Positions 48,420 through 57,999 of a stretch of 64,000 nucleotides of DNA are shown here, one piece after another. The notes under the pieces were generated by a model. It did not search any database. It saw nothing but the letters and a program-made list of their open reading frames with translations, and was not told where the DNA came from. Numbering within the stretch: position 1 is the stretch's first letter; each line of letters begins with the position of its first letter. The stretch is from the NCBI GenBank assembly GCA_973895155.1, contig OZ316894.1:23808001-23872000 (forward strand). The letters run 5' to 3'. This DNA comes from Marsupella aquatica. Taxonomy: Eukaryota; Marchantiophyta. The position numbers and the translations under genes are program-made.

Positions 48420-51400
48420 ATGAATACAGTCGAAAAATTATTATGGCCAGCACTTAAAGTCGACGGATCCAACTATTTGACGTGGATCACAGATGTCGAA
48501 ACTTACTTTACATCACAAGACCTTGAAGACACCTTAGATACCGACATCGATGTCACGCTCAAACAAAAGGCTAAGGCAGCGTTTCTACTCAGGCAACATC
48601 TAACCCCTCAACTAAAGAATGAGTATATGAACGAAATTAATCCAAGAAAACTATGGGATCTCCTCAAAGCCCGATTTGATCATATGAGGGAGATATGGCT
48701 CCCAGAGGCAAGAAGGGATTGGCATAACCTGCGCGTCATGGACCACACCACAATTGCCAATTACAATAGCGCACTGTGCAGAATTACATCTCAATTAGAA
48801 ATGTGTGGACATCCAATAAATGACATAGATAGAATCGATAAGACACTATCGACATTCCCTGAATCTAATATCACATTAGGTACACAATATAGGAACATGC
48901 GTTTCACTAAGTACTCAGATCTGATTGCTCACTTACTTGTGGAAGAGAAGCAACAGATCGTGGCCTTGCAAAACGCCAGAAAGCGCCCAGCAGGATCAGA
49001 CCCCCCACCACATCGACCTGAAACCCACTACACCAATTATGAAGACAAACAACGAGGAAATTACCGGGGCGGACGAACTCAATTCAGAGGCGGAAGAAAC
49101 CAATTCAGGGGCGGGAGAAATCAATTCAGAGGACAAGGCAAACCTTATAACCAACCCTCCGGATCCAATAACACGTGGCGCAGAGGCACCATGAATAATA
49201 GAGGAAGAGGACGAAGCAACCAATACGACACTGCAAACAATTCCCAGAAAATGTGTTACCGATGTGGCAAAATTGGCCACATTAGAAACGCATGTGCAGC
49301 CACAGCACAAGAGGCCCACAGATACATAAACGACAGAAATAAGTCCAGACAAAACCCCCAAGGACATTATATGGAGATAGAAGAAGAATTGATTGCCTCT
49401 CAGAGAGAAGAAACACAAGAACAGATAGAAGTACATACCTCTCTTACTGACTGGAAATACCCGACATTAGACGACCCCGATACGGGCATCATCGACAGCG
49501 GAACCTCACATACTATCTTAAAACACAGCAAGTATTTCGAGGCCATCACCCCATCATCCCGCGCTATCACCACCATAGCAGGACTTAATCATATAGAAGA
49601 AGGCAAAGGACGAGCCACATTTATACTACCAGGAGGAACTAAAATCACCGTGAAGTCAGCAATTTATGCCCCGAAAGCAACCCGAAACCTCATCAGCTTC
49701 CAGGATATCAGATCCAATAACCTCCAACTGCGCACGAATACTCAGGGCAAAACAGAGACATTACAGATCATACAAGACATACAGGGTAAGCCATCCATTA
49801 GAGAAACATTTGCATTGATCCCCCCAGGCCTATACGCAACCAGTATCCAAACATTCCATATACACCAAGAATCAGAGGATATGACATACATCTGGCACTG
49901 TCAACTGGGCCACCCGGGTACCACTATGTACAACAGGATTATAAGGGACTCCAAAGGAATCCCCAAGACAGTCAAGCCAAAGGTAAAAACAGCCTGCATA
50001 GCGTGCTCACAAGGAAAAATGACCATACGACCATCAATACCAAAAACAATATTTTCAATACCACAGTTCCTAGAGCAGATCAATGCAGATATCTGCGGAC
50101 CTATAGACCCCCCGAGCGGCCCTTTCAAATATTTCCTGGTAATCATCGACTCATCAACTAAATGGCTGCAGATTTCATTGCTATCTACCCGCAACTTGGC
50201 ATTTGCGCGGATCTTAGCACATATTCTTAAATTAAGAGCACAGTTCCCAGAGTATCCTACAAGAAGATTAAGAGTAGATGGAGCTGGCGAGTTCACATCA
50301 AGAACATTCGACGACTTTTGCTGGGCAGCGGGCATCGATACTCAATATCCAGTTCCCCACGTTCATTTTCAGAACGGTATAGCTGAGTCGGTTATTAAGA
50401 GACTTCAAATGGTGGCAAGACCACTGTTAATGAAGTCAAACTTACCCACATCAGCATGGGGACATGCCATCCTTCACGCAGCTGCACTAATCCAATATAG
50501 ACCGTCAGCATATAACTCTAAGACACCATACCACCTGGCGTTCGGCATACCACCGGACCTGTCCCACCTACGCATTTTCGGATGCCAGGTAATGGTGCCT
50601 ATCTTAGGACCAAAGAGAACAAAACTCGGACCCCAACGGAATGCAGGTATCTATGTTGGGTTTGACTCTACTTCGATCATTAGATACCTTGAACCGACTA
50701 CGGCAGACCTGTTCAAGGCAAGACATCAGGACTGCCATTTTTATGAAGATCAATTCCCACAGCTCACGAATACAGCATCAACACAATCCAAGGACACAAC
50801 GAAAATGCCCATAAATTGGAAAGCAGACCAAAACAGAAATGACCCCAGAACCAAGCAGGCAGACGAAGAAGTCAGAAGACTTCTCCACCTACATGAAATG
50901 CTCGAAAAGATTCCAGACTCATTTAACGACGCTGCAAATGTCACAAGATCCCACAACTTAGCAGCTAATGCGCCATCGCGAGTACAAACCTCCTCGACAC
51001 CGGCCAATGTAACAGCCCCCAGAGCAAAGCGAGGCAGACCACCAGGGATCAAGGACTCCCAGCCTCGCCAACGTAAAACTCCAGCAGCAAACTTGGGTAC
51101 ACCCGCGCTGGAACCAGCGATCACACTTAACGTGACAGCGATAAATCAAAACGACCCACTGAGCGAAGAAAACGAGGAAATGTCAATCACATACATGCAA
51201 ACAGGTAACATATATAAACGACCGACAACCCAAATTGATGAACAATTTGCCTATAACGTAATACAGGAAATCACCAACGATATTCCTGATCCGCTCACTA
51301 TAAACGAGGCAAAGAAACAACCAGATTGGCCAAAGTGGCAAGCAGCAATACATACCGAGATGGACGCCCTCATCAAGCGACAAGTATTCGGACCATTTAA

Positions 51401-53033
51401 AATGGCATTACCAGGTACACATTACACCGACTCTCGATTTACATTCTTGAAAAAACGAAATGAGAAAGGCATAGTAGTAAGATATCGAGCCCGGCTAGTA
51501 GCCAAAGGCTACACACAAATCCCGGGCAGGGACTACGATTTAACATACTCACCAGTAATGGACGCTACTACATATCGCTATCTCACAGCACATTCAGTCC
51601 ACCATAAACTGGTTAATAACCTTATGGACGTGGTAACCGCGTACCTTTACGGCACACTCGATACTGAGATATACATGACTGCCCCCCCGGAACTGATAGA
51701 GAGGGTCAAGCAGCACATTCAGGGGGAGACGTCCCAGAACCTGAATACAGAGATTAAAAAGGGCATCAGCCAAATAATACCTGATGGGGATACAAAGGCC
51801 CTCTTGATGCAAAGTGGAAATACACAGGCAATGCATACCAGAGGAAAGAAATTAACAACAAAACTTACAGTCCAAGTGTTACGTTCCATCAACGGACTTA
51901 AACAGAGCGGCAGAATCTGGTATCAGAAATTCCAGACAGAGATGCTCGCCCTCGGATTTACAAATAGCGGACTGGCCCCCTGCATCTTCATCAAAAAGCA
52001 TATGGACGAAGTCCTGATACTAGCACTGTACGTGGACGATGTGAACTTATTCGGGACTAAACAGATGATGAAAGACACAATACATACACTGAAAGGAGTC
52101 TTCGAGATGAAGGACCTTGGAAGACCCAACCACTGCCTAGGCCTGCAGATCGAACACTTAGAAACAGGCATATTCCTTTACCAATCGACATACACGCAGA
52201 AGATACTTCATCAATTCAACATGCAGAAATCCTACCCTGTCTCCACCCCGATGGAACTCAGATCTCTAGACCCGATCAAAGATATGTTTCGGAAGCGCCA
52301 AGAAGACGAACCCATACTGGGATCAGAAAAACCGTACCTATCAGCGGTGGGCGCCCTTATGTATCTAGCGAACCAGACGAGACCTGACATATCGTTCGCC
52401 GTCAGTCTCTTAGCGAGACACAGCGCACAGCCCACCATCAGGCATTGGAACGGCATCAAGAGGATCATGAGATACCTACAAGGGACGATCGACCTTGGAC
52501 TATTCTTTCCTAAGAATAGCCCCGATACGCTTACCGGTTACACTGATGCCGGCTACCTGTCGGACCCCCAGGACTCCAAATCACAGACTGGGTACGTGTT
52601 CTTACAGGGGACGACAGCAATATCTTGGCGAAGTTCAAAGCAAACGATGACCACAACGTCATCCAACCACTCGGAAATCATAGCGTTATACGAGGCGTGC
52701 AGAGAAGCTGTATGGCTACGAAGCATTATCAATCATATTAGGTCCAGCACCGGTAAACCACAGATAACAGAGCCAACCACAATCTACGAAGACAATAAGG
52801 CGTGTATCGACCAGATAACCAACGGAATCCTGAAGACCGAGAGGACCAAGCATATTGACCCCAAGTATTTCTTCACGCAAGAACAACAAGGGAAAAGTAT
52901 CAATGTTGCATGGATCAAATCTCAGGACAATCGAGCAGACATGTTTACGAAACCACTACCAGCCGGATTGCACAGAGCGCACCTCGAAGGTATAGGCATG
53001 AGCAGATTGTCCACGATCAAGCCCACCTCATAA
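48420..53033 (+). CDS. Copia Gag-Pol polyprotein, intact, ~1537 aa
   Basis: Single uninterrupted polyprotein; the frame is open from 48306 but the first ATG is at 48420. Numbered from that ATG: Gag region 1-~250 with LLWPALKVDGSNYLTWI and an RG/GGR-rich basic stretch; CCHC zinc knuckle CYRCGKIGHIRNAC from C279; protease IIDSGTSHT with catalytic D359; GAG-pre-integrase WHCQLGHPG (H493, H498); integrase triad D557 (ADICGP), D620 (RVDGAGEF) and E656 (NGIAES), D-D spacing and D35E as in active enzymes; reverse transcriptase with YVDDVNLFG (D1206, D1207); RNase H with TDAGYLSD and the copia C-terminal EDNKACI and ADMFTKPLP. The RT holds ~60 extra residues between TAPPELIERV and the LRSINGLKQS motif compared with typical plant copia. 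All catalytic residues are present, so the element may be autonomous. Confidence 0.95.
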   Translation: MNTVEKLLWPALKVDGSNYLTWITDVETYFTSQDLEDTLDTDIDVTLKQKAKAAFLLRQHLTPQLKNEYMNEINPRKLWDLLKARFDHMREIWLPEARRDWHNLRVMDHTTIANYNSALCRITSQLEMCGHPINDIDRIDKTLSTFPESNITLGTQYRNMRFTKYSDLIAHLLVEEKQQIVALQNARKRPAGSDPPPHRPETHYTNYEDKQRGNYRGGRTQFRGGRNQFRGGRNQFRGQGKPYNQPSGSNNTWRRGTMNNRGRGRSNQYDTANNSQKMCYRCGKIGHIRNACAATAQEAHRYINDRNKSRQNPQGHYMEIEEELIASQREETQEQIEVHTSLTDWKYPTLDDPDTGIIDSGTSHTILKHSKYFEAITPSSRAITTIAGLNHIEEGKGRATFILPGGTKITVKSAIYAPKATRNLISFQDIRSNNLQLRTNTQGKTETLQIIQDIQGKPSIRETFALIPPGLYATSIQTFHIHQESEDMTYIWHCQLGHPGTTMYNRIIRDSKGIPKTVKPKVKTACIACSQGKMTIRPSIPKTIFSIPQFLEQINADICGPIDPPSGPFKYFLVIIDSSTKWLQISLLSTRNLAFARILAHILKLRAQFPEYPTRRLRVDGAGEFTSRTFDDFCWAAGIDTQYPVPHVHFQNGIAESVIKRLQMVARPLLMKSNLPTSAWGHAILHAAALIQYRPSAYNSKTPYHLAFGIPPDLSHLRIFGCQVMVPILGPKRTKLGPQRNAGIYVGFDSTSIIRYLEPTTADLFKARHQDCHFYEDQFPQLTNTASTQSKDTTKMPINWKADQNRNDPRTKQADEEVRRLLHLHEMLEKIPDSFNDAANVTRSHNLAANAPSRVQTSSTPANVTAPRAKRGRPPGIKDSQPRQRKTPAANLGTPALEPAITLNVTAINQNDPLSEENEEMSITYMQTGNIYKRPTTQIDEQFAYNVIQEITNDIPDPLTINEAKKQPDWPKWQAAIHTEMDALIKRQVFGPFKMALPGTHYTDSRFTFLKKRNEKGIVVRYRARLVAKGYTQIPGRDYDLTYSPVMDATTYRYLTAHSVHHKLVNNLMDVVTAYLYGTLDTEIYMTAPPELIERVKQHIQGETSQNLNTEIKKGISQIIPDGDTKALLMQSGNTQAMHTRGKKLTTKLTVQVLRSINGLKQSGRIWYQKFQTEMLALGFTNSGLAPCIFIKKHMDEVLILALYVDDVNLFGTKQMMKDTIHTLKGVFEMKDLGRPNHCLGLQIEHLETGIFLYQSTYTQKILHQFNMQKSYPVSTPMELRSLDPIKDMFRKRQEDEPILGSEKPYLSAVGALMYLANQTRPDISFAVSLLARHSAQPTIRHWNGIKRIMRYLQGTIDLGLFFPKNSPDTLTGYTDAGYLSDPQDSKSQTGYVFLQGTTAISWRSSKQTMTTTSSNHSEIIALYEACREAVWLRSIINHIRSSTGKPQITEPTTIYEDNKACIDQITNGILKTERTKHIDPKYFFTQEQQGKSINVAWIKSQDNRADMFTKPLPAGLHRAHLEGIGMSRLSTIKPTS

Positions 53034-53537
53034 CACTGAAGCTCGAAAGGATTACCCAACGACGAAGCTGTCGCCCGATGAAGCCGCCTCCAGATGCCCG
53101 ACCACCACACTCGGCGAGCGCCACACCACATCCCCGACGTGAAACAACGCAAACCAACGCAAAAACGCCCGACTTGGCCTCACTAACCCAAAGCACAACA
53201 CGAAGCGAAGCGCAATACGCAAAACGACATGAAGAACAACACGAGGCGCACACCAGGCAACGAGCTGAGGGGGAGACTAGACACCCATTAGGAACATTCA
53301 CATAACCCCACTTAGCACATACGATCAACACTAACTAAGACATGGCAAAAAGGCTTAACCAGGACATTAGATATGGGAAACCACCTATATAAGTGATGGT
53401 AGCACTCTTTCCTCGAGAAGAAAGCGGCGAGGTTTTAATGAGGCTACATCACACAGGTGGACCCCTAAACCGGATTATACCCTAGGTTCAAGAGATGTGG
53501 TTACTTTATGCTCCTCCATAAACTAACCAAGGGGGAG
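53034..53537 (+). other. 3' noncoding region of copia element
   Basis: About 500 bp between the Gag-Pol stop and the 3' LTR, ending in the polypurine tract AAGGGGGAG (53529-53537), which primes plus-strand synthesis. A 131-codon ORF overlapping the pol end (52910-53305) is in another frame and resembles no known protein. Confidence 0.75.
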
Positions 53538-53734
53538 TGTTGTAAACCCTAGTTTACCCCTTAACCATAGGGCGAGAACCCTTAACCATAGTATGAGAAC
53601 TCCTAACCATAGGACCAGTATAAGGGCATTTGCCTACCATGTAACCAAGGGGATATATATATCCCCTCATCAATAGTAATGGATCTATCTTGTTGGAGTA
53701 TCTTTGAGTGTTCCTTTAGTTGTCTATTACAACA
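53538..53734 (+). repeat. 3' LTR of copia element
   Basis: 197 bp, apparently identical to the 5' LTR, ending at the AATTT target duplication. Confidence 0.97.
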
Positions 53735-53739
53735 AATTT

Positions 53740-54825
53740 CTTTTTATTTGTTTTACCTTTTGTAGAAAATTAATCCCAAAGTTTGTTATTCCATTTAAGC
53801 TTCCAACATTCCTTTTAAATTTTTTTTAAAGAACTAAGGCTATTTAAATGAAGGCCAATGAGATCAAGCTCCCAACAATTTTTGTCGCGCCACTAACCCG
53901 GGCCTTAAATCCGGGTTAACTCGTTGGCACGCGCACGACCTCCAGTAAGGGTGAGGTTTCGGGCAAGGAGGGGTGTAGTGGCCTTAATTAGTCTAAGTTG
54001 GACTATATATAGGTACCAATATAATATTACGCAACCAATACAGACATCATAGGTATATTTGGTTTCCACCGCTGGAAGGATCCCATAGTCAGTGACTCGG
54101 ACTAACTCCCGGCTTGGGGACTTTCAAGCCATCGCCGTGACCAGGCTTTGCAGCATACGCTTCCTGACAATCCCAACCATTAGTCCGCACCTGGTACATC
54201 CCTTGAATGGTGCCTTTGTCAAGGCAAGGCCCACATGCAACACAAACTACTCGCAAAGGATCGGGGGAAAGACAAGGTTTACTCAGATAAGAAGAACCAT
54301 TTTACACAGTTGACTCGACTTCTAAGTGATCGGCAGGCCTAACGGCAGTCGATGCCCAGCCTCTACAAGACCCTTTCTCGCACTTGCCCAGCAAGATCGA
54401 CTCCGGCTCTCACTCCTTAGTGCTCTCCGATCCTACTCAGGCCGGGACTCCCCGTGCGCAATACTTTTCCTAACTGAAATAAGCCATCAGCCTCTCCCCT
54501 CCACTAGCGGAAGGGGGAGCCTAAATACTACAACCAATGGGGGGGGGGGAGATGCTACCTTCCTCGCAAAGACCTACCTGACTAACTATTTACTGACATG
54601 GTTGACTGCCTGCCCATTGTCGTGTTGACTGTCAGTGGCAAGGGTCGCTGACCACGGCGCTAACATCTAAGTCCTATTGCCAGTCGTTGTAGCCCGTTGA
54701 TTGCCGCCTATCCTATGCTGGATGATCCTAACTAACTTGTCCTAATCTTGCCTACCACGTCGCTAATCGGTGCCTAACGACAGCTACTCTGTCACTATGA
54801 TTATCTCAAAAAGATACCCTGGCAA
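53740..54825. other. Unassigned region with promoter-like segment
   Basis: No supported coding sequence. A small inverted repeat AACCCGGGCCTTAAATCCGG lies near 53897, and a TATA-like GGACTATATATAGGTACC occurs near 54000. The segment could be a solo LTR or the 5' part of the transposon further right; neither ends nor target duplication were found. A run of nine G is at about 54540. Confidence 0.5.
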
Positions 54826-55358
54826 GATATAAGGATTTGGTACCATATGGTGCCTAATGCATCATTCTATGAGGAAATGGTACCATATGGTGCCTAATGC
54901 ACCATTATATAAGGATTTGGTACAATATCCTGCCCAATGCACCATTCTATGAGGAAACGGTACCATATGGTGCCTAATATATGCACCATTATATAAGGAT
55001 TTGGTACCATATCCTGCCTAATATATGCACCATTATATAAGGATTTGGTACAATATCCTGCCTAATGCACCATTCTATGAGGAAATGGTACCATATCCTG
55101 CCTAATGCATCATTCTATGAGGAAATGGTACCATATGGTGCCTAATGCATCATTCTATGTGGAAATGGTACCATATGGTGCCTAGTGCACCATTCTATGA
55201 GGATATGGGACCATATGGTGCCTAATGCATCATTCTATGAGGAAATGGTACCATATGGTGTCTAATGCACCATTATATAAGAAAATGGTACCATATCCTG
55301 CCTAATGCATCATTTTATGAGGAAATGGTACCATATCCTGCCTAATGCCTCTATGAGG
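54826..55358. repeat. 40-bp palindrome-bearing tandem array, about 13 copies
   Basis: The unit TGGTACCATATGGTGCCTAA followed by TGCATCATTCTATGAGGAAA repeats about 13 times with ~40-bp period; some units are 44 bp because of an extra ATAT. Many units contain GGTACCATATGGTGCC, a 16-base near-palindrome. Copies alternate between TATGGTGCC and TATCCTGCC forms. It could be a small satellite or the subterminal repeats of the neighbouring DNA transposon. Confidence 0.9.
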
Positions 55359-55937
55359 ATTGAAAAACATAATAGGAAAAGCATTGAAAAACACAGAATA
55401 GTGCCACAATTTGCCCCTATTTTAGGACAAAAATAGGGAACAAACAAAATATGTGGAGAACGGACTATGTTTTCCCAGACTAAAAATCACCAAAATCAAG
55501 TGAAGTTACATTCCCGGACCTTACAACCCTTTATTATAGTTTGTAATGGTACCTTATTGTTTGAACTCTACCTGAATATGGGCCGGGTATCATTTTGCGT
55601 ACATCCTCTACCTTAATATCACCGCGGGGACGATTTGGTGTGAAGTTATCCTAATGTATGCAAGGCGTAATCATTAAAAGTCAACTTGGCTACATATGAG
55701 GAAGGCAACATTACTGTTTGGGCTGGACTAGTGCGCTTATAATGTATTACGCAACAAACTGACACGCATGTTAAATATACTGACTGTAGTTGGTCAAACG
55801 CTTATTCAATGCCGTCAAATGCGCTCTTGGTGGACCGAAAAGAATGATGAAGGTGTTCGTGGAGAAAGGTGTTTGTGATGAATGTGTTCGTGCTTTGCTC
55901 TTCAGCAAGGTGAAGCCAGAGTCTGCTGCGTGCTCTT
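55359..55937. other. Spacer at left part of DNA transposon region
   Basis: AT-rich DNA without a clear gene; an ORF from 55790 (76 codons) overlaps the next fragment in another frame. The left transposon end was not located. Confidence 0.45.
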
Positions 55938-56258
55938 TTGTGTATTGCCAATATGCCGATGGAACCGAAGGAACGATGTTCGTGTCAATACAAATGTTCG
56001 CATCCACAGAATGGGTTTGATTTCATCAGCCCAAGAACTCGACAACGACATGCACAGCTTGACAAACTTGGCAAGGTCATTCCCGCAAAGTTTATTGTGG
56101 ATCGGGGAAACTTTGATGGCCATGGCAAACCGTTTCAAGAGTCAAATGGAGCACATGCAACCTTGGGTAATGCACAGACTCAATTGTCCCGACAACAAGA
56201 ATGGCAGAATAGACACGCAACAGAGCCGTATAGGGCCCTTACGGGAGGAGATGGTCAT
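55938..56258 (+). pseudogene. Fragment resembling Tnp2-type transposase N terminus
   Basis: This frame encodes a Cys/His cluster, ERCSCQYKCSHPQNGFDF, followed by ISPRTRQRHAQLD. That layout (paired cysteines, then an R-x-R-x-H segment) resembles the N-terminal zinc-binding start of Tnp2/CACTA-type transposases, but the match is weak. The frame is cut by the inverted-repeat element at 56259. It lies upstream of, and on the same strand as, the main transposase remnant. Assigned mainly from context. Confidence 0.4.
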
Positions 56259-56544
56259 CTCGGGGGGTTAACTAAGTGTATATTTTGGGGTACCATGTGC
56301 GATCCTAGCCTAATATAAATAGACCTATTTTATAAAGAAAATATTCCAAGAATATTCTCCATTTTCAATATTAATAACCTATTTTATTTTATAAAAAGTA
56401 TATATTAGAGAATATTCTATAAACATGAGTTTATAATACCTTCTTTTGCCTCCTACGATTTTTAAAAATTTAGTTAATTTCATCAAAAATACCTATTTTG
56501 GATCGCACGTGGTTCCTAAGATTTTTGATAGTCAACCCCCCGAG
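56259..56544. mobile_element. 286-bp MITE-like element with ~46-bp terminal inverted repeats
   Basis: The left end 56259-56305 (CTCGGGGGGTTAACTA ... ATGTGCGATCC) and the reverse complement of the right end 56500-56544 (CTCGGGGGGTTGACTA ... ACGTGCGATCC) match over ~46 bp with a few differences. The interior is very AT-rich and noncoding. Short flanks GGTCAT and its reverse also resemble each other, so the inverted repeat may extend slightly further. It interrupts the transposon ORFs, so it is probably a later insertion. Confidence 0.7.
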
Positions 56545-57999
56545 TTGGTCATGCACATATGGGAACAAACAATGTGCCAAATTACATGGATGTGGATGCG
56601 GATGCCCGGGGTCCTCACTTCTTTTCTTCTGACCCATCACGCGTGAATAAGTATAGGGTTTTTTAATTGGGTTTAGTGAAATACTTTTAAATTTATGTTG
56701 AAGAACATTAGGGTTATTTTAATCCAATTTTGAGAATTATAAGAATCATAGGGGTTTTTTAAATCAAATATGGGAATATTCTTGGAATATTCCATTAAAT
56801 TAGGGGTAAAAAATTTCCTAAAAAAAACTTTATTGACTTAACTTTTAGGGTGTTTATTCCCCCAAAATTTCGAGCGTGATATGAGACACCCCTTGGATTG
56901 AGGCCCCCGAGTGCGGATGCAATTAATGGTCCGCTTCCCATACAGTATTGGATACACATTTTGCCGCAAATCAATTTGAACGTGGACGAAGCAATATATC
57001 GGCAGACTTGGAGATTCCAGTCCATGCTTGATGAGGCCAAAATGCCTCAGGCTTTGCAAGACAATATTTTGAAAATGCTGTTTGGGAAGGTTCAGATGCC
57101 CGCATCAGAAAATGACACAAGTCCAGCCAACTTGGAAGGTGTAGGATTGGGTGCCCTCCTACGCATGGCTGGTGTGGCGTGGGACGAAGGACTCCATGGA
57201 ATAGATGCGTTATCATCATTCAAGGATTTGTGTGGCACTTTTGAGTGATATGGGATGCCAAAGACCCAACGGTGGAGGATGTGTATTGGAGAGAAACCGA
57301 ACTGGCATAGTCAAGTTGTATTACAGCCGTCACTCCAAGATGACTACAATGTTCGAAGCAGAGTTAAGTATATTTGTTCAGACACAGGGAGTAAGTGGCC
57401 CTGGGCCCCCACTCCTTTCTAATACGGGGAGGACGTGAGAACCATTCAAGGGTCATTTTTATCCCTTCGGCGGTAATTTTTATAATTCGCTTACAATTCC
57501 GCAACCTCCGCATGTATACCGAAACCACTTTGTAATTTTGCAAGATCCCTTGAAATGACATCCTTCTTACTTTTGCGAAAGGCTAAATCAATAGGTAGCA
57601 ACACGCGCCATCATATTGTTGGTACACATGTCAAATTATAATTGGTACACGTGTATTATCCTTACAGTATCCATATCTCCTTCATAGATTAAAATAGTAA
57701 TACTGGTAGCTATGCTAAGCCAAAAAAAATTGAAGGAAGGATTGGGGGCGATCCTGGGGGGATGGACCGGGTGTGTGGAGTGAAATTGTAATATATGAAG
57801 GATAATTATTATTGCCCAAAACTCCCTTTTGTAATACACTGAAGATACTTTAATAAGATGAAATTTTTGGTTTTTATAAAAAACAAGGATAATCTCTATA
57901 GGAGAAAAATTAATAAGAAGGGGTACCTGTGTAGGGGAGGCTCACAGGTATGATTGTATAATATACAAAGAGTGAGGGCCCAAGGGTAAGTGGCATCTA
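56545..57999. other. Mixed transposon interior, unassigned
   Basis: AT-rich stretches around one modest ORF, 56898-57248 (plus, 116 codons, containing PIQYWIHILPQINLNVDEA and ALLRMAGVAWDEG), which resembles no known family. Its position between transposase fragments suggests decayed element sequence. Confidence 0.4.

Larger units (their letters stand above)
47863..53734 (+). mobile_element. Complete Ty1/copia LTR retrotransposon, 5872 bp
   Basis: The element has two 197-bp LTRs that appear identical base for base, both TG...CA-ended, flanked by a perfect 5-bp target duplication AATTT (47858-47862 and 53735-53739). A primer-binding-like segment follows the 5' LTR, one long Gag-Pol ORF fills the interior, and a polypurine tract abuts the 3' LTR. 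Domain order protease-integrase-RT-RNase H makes it copia rather than gypsy. Between the ORF and the polypurine tract are ~500 bp of noncoding sequence. Identical LTRs indicate very recent insertion. Confidence 0.97.

Noticed and set aside
51183-51383. Several minus-strand ORFs inside the copia Gag-Pol region
   Set aside because: They are antisense shadows of the intact polyprotein frame.
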